DNA of 6,263 bases, from positions 1 to 6,263 of the forward strand of contig DASYSA010000625.1 in assembly GCA_036003885.1 (NCBI GenBank), in the 5' to 3' direction. Both the position numbers and the translations under genes were made by a program. Positions within the stretch are counted from its first letter, which is position 1. Each line of letters opens with the position of its first letter. The notes beneath the pieces are model-generated. The model did no database searches and was not told where the DNA came from. It was given only the letters and a program-made list of their open reading frames with translations. The DNA comes from DASYSA01 sp036003885. Its GTDB lineage: Bacteria > Acidobacteriota > Blastocatellia > UBA7656. Shown here in pieces: positions 1 to 5,187 of this stretch.

Positions 1-49
1 GCAAAGTGTTCCGACATAAACTTGTTTTTTCACTCGCACGTCGATGTAG

Positions 50-118
50 TTAGGATTTAGGATCCAGGATTTAGGATCTGGGATGAGGCTAGATCCTAAA
101 TCCTAAATCCTAGATCCC
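50..118. repeat. Heptamer foldback array A (TTAGGAT units)
   Basis: Seen directly: the left arm has five tandem 7-base units at 50-84 (TTAGGAT, TTAGGAT, CCAGGAT, TTAGGAT, CTGGGAT). A central 7-mer GAGGCTA (85-91) follows. The right arm (92-118) is made of the reverse-complement unit (ATCCTAA at 93-99 and 100-106, ATCCTAG at 107-113, then ATCCC). The 7-base register holds across the whole element, and a single strand could fold into a hairpin of roughly 26-30 bp with a short loop. A T5 run (119-123) follows on the plus strand, so it could end a plus-strand transcript arriving from the left. On the minus strand it lies 38 bp beyond the stop of the DUF5916 gene, but no T-run follows in that direction. 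Function is unknown. Confidence 0.85.
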
Positions 119-155
119 TTTTTGACACTTCCAATCCAAGAGATCATAAAGCGCT

Positions 156-2468
156 TCAGAATCGAAACAAGTAACTCATCTTCACGAAGAATTGCCTGCC
201 AACGCCATTGTTTGGAGAGGCTGTGCGGCGCAGTGAAGGTGGAACCGTCGGATCGAGCAGAAGGTTTTCGTGGCGGTCGTTGTAACCTATGTAGAGAGCA
301 GTGCCGGGATTCAACAGGTAGGTAACGAGCACGTCGGCCGTCAACCGCTTGGTTCGCTCGAGGTCGATCAGCCCCGTGTTTGGCAGAACCGCGTTGTAGT
401 CGAGAATCGCCCGCAGAGACAGTGGACGAGAGAACTGATAGTTGAGCTTCGACCGAAAGATGTGGTTGTTGAAGATGCTGGCGTGTGACGGAACCCCCGG
501 CTGCGCCGACGTCTCAAGAGTGCCGAGCCGGTCGTAGATGTAGGTTTGTTCGAACCGCACCTGCGGCGCGGGCCTGAAGTTCAGCCCCCACTGGCCGTTG
601 AATGTTTTCGCCGAGAAGGGAGTCAATCCCGAAGCGGGAAAGAAATTCACGCCTTTCCCCATGGTCACAGATGACGACATGCCCAGCCACTTGAGCCAGT
701 CGGACGAAACTATGAAGTCGTTGGTGTGTTCGCGGAACCCCTGACCCTGGAACAGCTCGAAGGACTCGGTTCGCCTCACGAATACATGAGTGTTGTTGTT
801 GAAATCGATCGCCCACGGCGCGTTGATCCGCCAATCCTGAACGCGCCCTTCACGGTTCCAGTTGATCGAGGTGTTCAAATTCGGTCCGAATGCCTGGACG
901 ATCCCCTTCTTCGGCCGCCATCGATAAGCAGCGAATTGGCCTATCTCCCTGATGTCCACTCGAGGGATGAATCCCAGCTCTGACCGAAAGCCTGGACTGC
1001 GGTCGGTGTAGGAGAGGTTGTAGTTGAGGTGCCGGTCGTCATGAGCAACCGCAAGAGAATAGGCTGGCCCTGATAGGTGTCGGCCGTCCAGCTCGCGCGT
1101 CTTGCTCGCGATGGCCTGACCCTGAAAGATCCATGTCGGGTTCAGCCTGATTCGCGTGTCCAGAGCAAGGACCCGGTTTGAGCTCGAGGCGAAGTCGCGG
1201 CTTGTTGCCAGCAACCCAATGCTTGATTGCTTCGCAAACTCCCGCTGAACACGAACCACGCCGATTGCTGCCCGGTCACCTCGCAGCGGATCGTTCTCGG
1301 ATACTCGCTTGCCGGGAGCGCGATCGTCCATCGCAAGCCCGGCAATCGCCCATGTACCCATCTTCCCGGACAGGCGAACGCCAAACTGAGGATCGGCAAT
1401 TCGCCTGGAGAAGAAGAGGTTCTCGGATGTTTGAAAGTAGCTGGAGTTCTCGAGAAAGAAAGGGCGCTTCTCCGGAAAAAAGACCTCGAATCGCTGATTG
1501 ACGGTCACCTGTGGCTCGTCTGACTCAACCTGACTGAAGTCGGGGTTCAAGGTCAGGTCTACGGTAAGCGAATCCTTAAGCACCATCTTGGCATCCACTC
1601 CGGCGCGAAGATCATTCTGAGTTCTGAATGATGGGACCTGATCGTCGAGGAACCGAGCGCCTGTGAATGAGCCGTAGGGAATGATCTGCATGTTGCGGCC
1701 TGCCGACAACTTCTCGAAACCCTCAGCAGTTGCCATCTGCTGGCAGAAGCCCTGAACCCGGCGCGTTATGTAAGGCCAAAAGGACGTCTCGTTGCTGCGA
1801 GCGACGAGCCGTATTAGAGCAATGCCCCAGCTCTGAACATCGGCCCCCGAGAATCGAAGACTCTTAAAAGGGATCGCCAATAAAACAATGAAGCCGTCTG
1901 CCGTAAGCTTACCCTCCGAGTGCCACAGCGTGTCGAAGCTGAAATCATCGTTTTGCCCTTCGACGGTTGTGCCATCCAACTGGATCCCAAGCGGGTTTAC
2001 GAAAAATTCGTAGGCGCGCCGCCGGTCATGAAATGTGTCCAGCATGACTCCGACTACATCGTCGTTAAAGATGTCCTCGCGCTTACTCAAATGGGCGCGC
2101 ACCTGGCCGGGTTCGTCTTTACACTCCAGGACGATGTACAGATTCTTGTCGTCGTAGGAGAGGTAGCCGGTGGTCGGCTGGCTGGAAGGTTCTCCGTCGT
2201 GAGGCTCGCGCTGGCGGAAGCCGGTAACCCTGGCTTCGGCTTCTCGCGGCGTGTTGGTAAGAAAATCATCCAGCTTGGGAGGACGCGACACGCGCGGGAT
2301 GCGAATGGTCGGCGGCGGAGTGACAGCCGGCGCTGTGGCTTGAGCAGGCGGCTTCTCCTGCTTGGCGTCGGACTGCTGCGGACCAGATGGAGTCGCAGCA
2401 ACTGCGTTCCAGTAGAGCATCGAAGTCAGAGCGAGGCAGAACAGAACAACCCGGGCAGACTTAACCAT
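156..2468 (-). CDS. Exported CBM9-like / DUF5916 outer-membrane beta-barrel protein
   Basis: This 770-residue protein starts with a signal peptide (positive K3/R6, hydrophobic 7-20, likely cut after AVA at 22-24) and a Pro/Ala/Gln-rich linker (about 27-58). Residues about 60-240 look like the CBM9-like sugar-binding fold found at the front of DUF5916 proteins, with a YLSYDDKNLYI strand and a DDVVGVMLDTFHD segment. Residues about 260-770 match DUF5916: the hallmark stretch at 307-341 contains NPDFSQVESD and FFPEKRPFFLEN. The rest is rich in alternating aromatic and polar strands and ends in ...YLFRF, a terminal Phe typical of outer-membrane barrels. The start is supported by AAAGGT (complement of 2475-2480), six bases before ATG. 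The family has no well-established substrate; a role in glycan binding or transport at the outer membrane is inference. The gene is divergent from the serine hydrolase gene and appears intact. Family assignment is confident; function is not. Confidence 0.9.
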   Translation of the reverse strand: MVKSARVVLFCLALTSMLYWNAVAATPSGPQQSDAKQEKPPAQATAPAVTPPPTIRIPRVSRPPKLDDFLTNTPREAEARVTGFRQREPHDGEPSSQPTTGYLSYDDKNLYIVLECKDEPGQVRAHLSKREDIFNDDVVGVMLDTFHDRRRAYEFFVNPLGIQLDGTTVEGQNDDFSFDTLWHSEGKLTADGFIVLLAIPFKSLRFSGADVQSWGIALIRLVARSNETSFWPYITRRVQGFCQQMATAEGFEKLSAGRNMQIIPYGSFTGARFLDDQVPSFRTQNDLRAGVDAKMVLKDSLTVDLTLNPDFSQVESDEPQVTVNQRFEVFFPEKRPFFLENSSYFQTSENLFFSRRIADPQFGVRLSGKMGTWAIAGLAMDDRAPGKRVSENDPLRGDRAAIGVVRVQREFAKQSSIGLLATSRDFASSSNRVLALDTRIRLNPTWIFQGQAIASKTRELDGRHLSGPAYSLAVAHDDRHLNYNLSYTDRSPGFRSELGFIPRVDIREIGQFAAYRWRPKKGIVQAFGPNLNTSINWNREGRVQDWRINAPWAIDFNNNTHVFVRRTESFELFQGQGFREHTNDFIVSSDWLKWLGMSSSVTMGKGVNFFPASGLTPFSAKTFNGQWGLNFRPAPQVRFEQTYIYDRLGTLETSAQPGVPSHASIFNNHIFRSKLNYQFSRPLSLRAILDYNAVLPNTGLIDLERTKRLTADVLVTYLLNPGTALYIGYNDRHENLLLDPTVPPSLRRTASPNNGVGRQFFVKMSYLFRF

Positions 2469-2594
2469 CTGTGGACCTTTCGACGAACACGGCCAGTTCT
2501 ACGGCTAGGGTAAAATGCGGCGTTCCCGGCAGATCCCGACCGGCCGTGTCGTTATTGCTTCACCCCCAGGAATAAATACGTTATGGAGTCTGTC

Positions 2595-2623
2595 ATAGTA
2601 CGCAGTTTTTTTGCAGGTGTCAG
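2595..2623 (-). promoter_or_regulatory. Candidate sigma70-type promoter for the DUF5916 gene
   Basis: On the minus strand, CTGACA (complement of 2618-2623, five of six matches to TTGACA) is followed after exactly 17 bases by TACTAT (complement of 2595-2600, four of six matches to TATAAT). Transcription would begin near 2588 and give a leader of about 120 nt. The -35 element lies inside the CAGGTGT units of array B, so it may be a coincidence of the repeat sequence. Confidence 0.35.
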
Positions 2624-2745
2624 GTGTCAGGGATCAGGTGTCAGGGGATGAGGTGTGAGGTGCAGGGTGTGAGATGTCAGCCACCTGCAAGATTCCCTGA
2701 CCGCTAATCCCTGACCCCTGACCCTGGACCCTGGCACCTGGCCCC
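2611..2745. repeat. Heptamer foldback array B (CAGGTGT / CCCTGAC units)
   Basis: Seen directly: the left arm has 7-base units CAGGTGT (2614-2620), CAGGTGT (2621-2627), CAGGGAT (2628-2634), CAGGTGT (2635-2641) and CAGGGGA (2642-2648), then slightly shifted GAGGTGT-like copies up to 2680. The right arm has the opposite-strand motif: CCCTGAC (2695-2701), CGCTAAT, CCCTGAC (2709-2715), CCCTGAC (2716-2722), CCTGGAC, CCTGGCA and CCTGGCC (2737-2743). TTGCAGGTG (2611-2619) and CACCTGCAA (2682-2690) form an exact 9-bp inverted pair around the left arm. The arms are G-rich on the left and C-rich on the right, so each strand could fold into a long imperfect hairpin. It sits between divergent genes, unlike arrays A and C, which lie at gene ends. 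It encodes no protein and has no spacers. Confidence 0.85.
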
Positions 2746-2763
2746 TTCTTAACATCCTTAACA
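2746..2763. promoter_or_regulatory. Tandem 9-mer direct repeat TTCTTAACA / TCCTTAACA
   Basis: Two adjacent 9-base copies (2746-2754 and 2755-2763) differ at one position and share CTTAACA. A weaker third match, containing CTTTACC, follows at about 2768-2774. They lie about 100 bp upstream of the serine hydrolase start. Tandem TTAACA-type repeats are typical of response-regulator sites such as Bacillus PhoP boxes, but those have about an 11-bp period and here it is 9. A regulator site is possible; chance is not excluded. Confidence 0.25.
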
Positions 2764-2854
2764 AACTCTTTACCTCGATTTAAACCCACAATCGGATCAT
2801 CTGTCGTTCAATGTTATTGTAGGCAAGCAACCGAGGGAGACCCGGCAAAATAAT

Positions 2855-2860
2855 GGAGGA
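2855..2860 (+). promoter_or_regulatory. Shine-Dalgarno GGAGGA deciding the start at 2865
   Basis: GGAGGA lies five to six bases before ATG 2865, ideal spacing. It overlaps an upstream in-frame ATG at 2853, whose own best upstream match (GAGGGAGA, 2833-2840) is 12 bases away. Starting at 2865 also removes the acidic MEEL prefix and leaves a standard signal peptide. Confidence 0.7.
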
Positions 2861-2864
2861 ATTA

Positions 2865-4343
2865 ATGTATTTGAAGAGGTCTGCAATCGTGTTCTTGAGT
2901 TCCATCTTTCTCGCGGCGCTGGCATCAGCTCAAATGCCAGATACTGTGAAGGTGCCCGAGACAGCCGCGGGTAAAACGTTGTCTGCGTTTCTCACTGCGT
3001 TCAACACCGGCGATATTCAAGCTCTGCGCCGCTTTCACTCCGAGCGCGGCGCCAATGAAGATAATGCCCAGGAAGACCTCAACTTTTACAATCAGTGCGG
3101 CGGATTGAAACTGAACAAGGTCGTCTCATCGTCCGACTATGAGATTGAAGTCCTGACTCAGGCGAAAAAGGACGGACGCTGGCTCCGGCTCACGATGCAA
3201 GTCGAGACGACGGCGCCTAACCCTATTGCAGACATCCGCGTTCAGCCCGCTTCAGCTCCGGATGAGGCTCAACCCCCTAAGGACGCCGTTAAGGAGCCGG
3301 CGAGCGCTCCTCCCGTCGAAAAGAACATGACTGATGAGCAGATTGCGTCCTCGCTTGCGACCTACCTTGGTGAACTGGCAAGAGATGATAAGTTTTCGGG
3401 CGTCGTGCTGATTGCCAGAGACGGCAAGCCGGTATTCGAACGAGCATATGGGCTCGCCGACAAGGCGAAGAACATCCCGAACAACACTGAGACCAGATTC
3501 AATCTCGGGTCGATGAATAAGATGTTCACGGCAGTTGCGATTGCTCAACTTGCACAGGCAGGCAAGCTCTCCTTTGAAGATACCGTAGCTAAGCATTTGC
3601 CGGACTATCCGAACAAAGATGTCGCCAACAAGGTCACAATTCATCAGCTGCTCACGCACACATCTGGACTGGGGTCTTATTGGAACGCGAAGTTTGAAGC
3701 GAAGAAGGCGAGCATCAAAACGGTCGCGGACTACCTGTCGCTTTTCGCCGACGAGCCGGGGACAGTCGATCCGGGCAAGAGATTTCGGTACAGCAACTCC
3801 GGTTTCATCGTCCTGGGAGCGATTATCGAAAAGGTGTCGGGCCAGAATTACTACGACTATGTGAGAGATCACATCTACAAACCCGCGGGCATGAATCACA
3901 CCGACGCTTACGAGATGACGGCGGATACGCCAAACCTGGCGATGGGTTATACGACTGAAGGTTCAGGCGTACAGGGCCGTCATGAAAACACCGCGAGGCG
4001 CCCGAACCGAGGCGGCCCTGCGGGCGGCGGGTACTCGACTGCGGAAGACCTGATGAAATTTCACACAGCGCTGCGAGAGCATAAGCTGCTCGATCGGAAG
4101 TACACCGACCTCATCACCACCGGCAAGGTTGATATGGGCGCAGCGAAATACGCGTACGGGTTTGGAGATGAAGTGATCAATGGCAAGCGGGTCTTCGGCC
4201 ACAACGGCGGAGCCGAAGGCATCGCCTCCGATTTGAGCATGTACGCTGATCTCGGCTACACGTCCGTCGTAATGACGAACTATGATCCGCCGCTGATGAT
4301 GCCAGTGGTCAAGAGAATCAGGGAGATGATTACCCGGAGGTGA
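2865..4343 (+). CDS. Exported serine hydrolase, class C beta-lactamase family, with N-terminal accessory domain
   Basis: The 492-residue protein (496 from the alternative ATG at 2853) opens with a clear signal peptide, MYLKRSAIVFL..., likely cut after ASA at 20-22. Residues about 35-125 form a small domain (KTLSAFLTAFNTGDIQAL...) resembling the SnoaL/DUF3887-like modules often found in such hydrolases. A Pro/Ala/Glu linker (about 127-154) follows. The catalytic domain (about 158-488) has the three signatures of the family: S216-M-N-K219 (SxxK, nucleophile and base), Y309-S-N311 (YxN) and H446-N-G448 in place of KTG. HxG at the third motif is typical of esterase or peptidase-type members, so true beta-lactam hydrolysis is not implied; the substrate is unknown. 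It probably acts in the periplasm or outside the cell. It is transcribed away from the DUF5916 gene, and its stop codon touches array C. It appears intact. Confidence 0.9.
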   Translation: MYLKRSAIVFLSSIFLAALASAQMPDTVKVPETAAGKTLSAFLTAFNTGDIQALRRFHSERGANEDNAQEDLNFYNQCGGLKLNKVVSSSDYEIEVLTQAKKDGRWLRLTMQVETTAPNPIADIRVQPASAPDEAQPPKDAVKEPASAPPVEKNMTDEQIASSLATYLGELARDDKFSGVVLIARDGKPVFERAYGLADKAKNIPNNTETRFNLGSMNKMFTAVAIAQLAQAGKLSFEDTVAKHLPDYPNKDVANKVTIHQLLTHTSGLGSYWNAKFEAKKASIKTVADYLSLFADEPGTVDPGKRFRYSNSGFIVLGAIIEKVSGQNYYDYVRDHIYKPAGMNHTDAYEMTADTPNLAMGYTTEGSGVQGRHENTARRPNRGGPAGGGYSTAEDLMKFHTALREHKLLDRKYTDLITTGKVDMGAAKYAYGFGDEVINGKRVFGHNGGAEGIASDLSMYADLGYTSVVMTNYDPPLMMPVVKRIREMITRR

Positions 4344-4433
4344 AATGCGAAATGCGAAATGCGAAATGCGCGCATTTCAATTTGGCACTTTTCATTTCGA
4401 ATTTCGCATTTCGAATTTCGAATTTCCAAATTG
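4342..4433. repeat. Heptamer foldback array C (GAAATGC / GAATTTC units)
   Basis: Seen directly: four perfect tandem GAAATGC units (4342-4369) begin inside the TGA stop codon of the hydrolase gene. The right arm has five 7-base units: TCATTTC (4392-4398), GAATTTC (4399-4405), GCATTTC (4406-4412), GAATTTC (4413-4419) and GAATTTC (4420-4426). An extra GCATTTC lies at 4372-4378. A further exact inverted pair, CAATTTGG (4378-4385) and CCAAATTG (4426-4433), encloses the right arm. The transcript could fold into a long imperfect hairpin just after the stop codon, which might protect the 3' end or slow polymerase; there is no T-run, so it is not a standard intrinsic terminator. Confidence 0.88.
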
Positions 4434-4509
4434 GATTATGACCTGAAGGAGCCGGGCCACGAATTACGTTCAACAGCAGCGCGGCATCCCCTTTCCCCAT
4501 TAGTTTGCG

Positions 4510-4525
4510 GGGAACTATAATTCCC
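4510..4525 (+). promoter_or_regulatory. Possible -10 box inside a GGGAA/TTCCC inverted repeat
   Basis: A perfect TATAAT (4516-4521) lies 24 bases before the start codon of the ASH-domain gene. It is flanked by an exact inverted repeat GGGAA (4510-4514) / TTCCC (4521-4525). No good -35 is present at 16-18 bases upstream (only TTTCCC/TTCCCC), so if this is a promoter it would be weak or activator-dependent, with a very short leader. Confidence 0.3.
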
Positions 4526-4545
4526 GTTGAAAGGGGTCCGAGATC

Positions 4546-5022
4546 ATGAGCGGAATCATGGGAGTTTTGTTGTTGGCAATCGTCATGTCGGGGGGTGCGG
4601 CCGTCCAAACGAAGGACAAAAAGTCAGACAGTAGCAAGAGCAAGGCACAACCACAAACGCCTCCCGCTGTTTCAGCCACTCCAATCAGCCTGGAATTCGG
4701 CAATCAGGTGATCAGGATTGCGAGCAAATCAAAGAGGATCACCCTGACCAACACAGGCGAGAAGAAGCTGTACATCAACAGCGTAGTTGTCGGTGGAGAC
4801 AATGATGACGACTTCATTGTTGTCCATGACACGTGTACGGGCGCAACGATTGACTCGCACAAGAGCTGCGTCGTGGACGTGAGCTTTACTCCGGCAGAAA
4901 CGGGCAGCCGGAAGGGAGAGTTGATTGTCACAGACAATGCGCTGGACAGCCCGCAGAGGCTGGTCCTCACCGGCAGCGGAATAAACTCTGTCGACGTGCC
5001 TCCGAAGCGCCCTCCGGGGTAA
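4546..5022 (+). CDS. Small exported protein with a single ASH-type (ASPM/SPD-2/Hydin-like) Ig-fold domain
   Basis: The protein has 158 residues. Residues 1-19 (MSGIMGVLLLAIVMSGGAA) look like a short signal peptide that lacks the usual positive n-region. A Lys/Ser/Pro/Gln-rich linker follows (about 21-44). Residues about 46-146 form one ASH/choice-of-anchor-D type beta-sandwich: the pattern ISLEFGNQVI, then ITLTNTGEKKLYI, a C97...C108 pair, VDVSFTPAETGSRKGEL and a final LVLTGSG is characteristic. A proline-rich tail (150-158) ends it. The fold usually serves as a binding or structural module; the partner here cannot be told. The start is the first ATG after an in-frame stop at 4528, with AAGGGG (4531-4536) nine bases upstream. 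It stands alone, 202 bp after the hydrolase. Usual ASH proteins carry several copies or a larger enzymatic or anchor part, so a single-domain protein is at the small end. Confidence 0.82.
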   Translation: MSGIMGVLLLAIVMSGGAAVQTKDKKSDSSKSKAQPQTPPAVSATPISLEFGNQVIRIASKSKRITLTNTGEKKLYINSVVVGGDNDDDFIVVHDTCTGATIDSHKSCVVDVSFTPAETGSRKGELIVTDNALDSPQRLVLTGSGINSVDVPPKRPPG

Positions 5023-5125
5023 GTGCTTTCGGCGATAACCAGTGTCGAGTGGAGGCACGCCGCACATCAGCATATCCTCTTGATGGAGAAGTTCTTCTGC
5101 AAATCCCCAACAGCGACGTCGTTCG

Positions 5126-5154
5126 TTGAATAGTCTCCATTCCCGGTCTATGCT
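5126..5154 (+). promoter_or_regulatory. Candidate sigma70-type promoter for the partial gene at the right edge
   Basis: TTGAAT (5126-5131, four of six matches to TTGACA) and TATGCT (5149-5154, four of six matches to TATAAT) are separated by exactly 17 bases. Transcription would begin at about 5161, giving a leader of about 27 nt that includes the palindrome at 5161-5172 and the ribosome site at 5176-5181. Confidence 0.4.
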
Positions 5155-5160
5155 TGTCGA

Positions 5161-5172
5161 TCCCGCGCGGGA
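5161..5172. promoter_or_regulatory. Perfect 12-bp palindrome TCCCGCGCGGGA
   Basis: The sequence is identical to its reverse complement. It begins at the predicted transcription start and ends four bases before the Shine-Dalgarno GAGGAG (5176-5181). It could be an operator for a dimeric repressor; as a hairpin it would be poor because there is no loop. No known regulator is recognised. Confidence 0.35.
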
Positions 5173-5187
5173 CACGAGGAGACACAG

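Larger units (their letters stand above)
2469..2852. other. Divergent intergenic region, no gene
   Basis: These 384 bp separate two divergent start codons and contain no convincing ORF. From left to right they hold the ribosome site of the minus gene (2475-2480), an 8-bp inverted pair ACACGGCC (2487-2494) / GGCCGTGT (2542-2549), a candidate minus-strand promoter (2595-2623), a T-run (2605-2612), heptamer array B (2611-2745), a tandem TTAACA direct repeat (2746-2763) and an AT-richer stretch (2746-2822) that probably carries the plus-strand promoter. I could not find a convincing -35/-10 pair for the plus gene; TATTGT (2815-2820) is the best -10-like match and has no good -35. Confidence 0.75.

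Noticed and set aside
1..17. Possible minus-strand gene start (ATG at 17-15) running off the left edge
   Set aside because: Only about five codons are visible and the upstream ribosome site (GAGTG) is weak; this cannot be supported.
50..118. Insertion sequence or MITE ends
   Set aside because: No target-site duplication was found at the flanks, no transposase is in the window, and the internal heptamer tandem structure is not that of terminal inverted repeats.
1920..2513. A 197-codon plus-strand open frame opposite the DUF5916 gene
   Set aside because: It is antisense to the conserved signal-peptide and CBM9-like coding part, has no recognisable domain and no good ribosome site; it is a shadow of the real frame.
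2611..2745. CRISPR array interpretation of the repeat cluster
   Set aside because: Units are 7 bases, adjacent, without spacers, and inverted halfway; no cas genes are present.
3252..3899. A 215-codon minus-strand open frame opposite the serine hydrolase
   Set aside because: It covers the catalytic SxxK and YxN region on the opposite strand. The plus frame carries the family motifs; the antisense product resembles nothing.
4330..4608. A 92-codon minus-strand frame with a repetitive FEIRNAKFEM-like product
   Set aside because: Its repetitive part is simply the translation of array C and the rest crosses the start of the ASH gene. It is a repeat artefact.
5083..5133. A 16-codon plus-strand frame between the ASH gene and the last gene
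   Set aside because: No ribosome site and no similarity; it overlaps the proposed -35 box and is probably chance.
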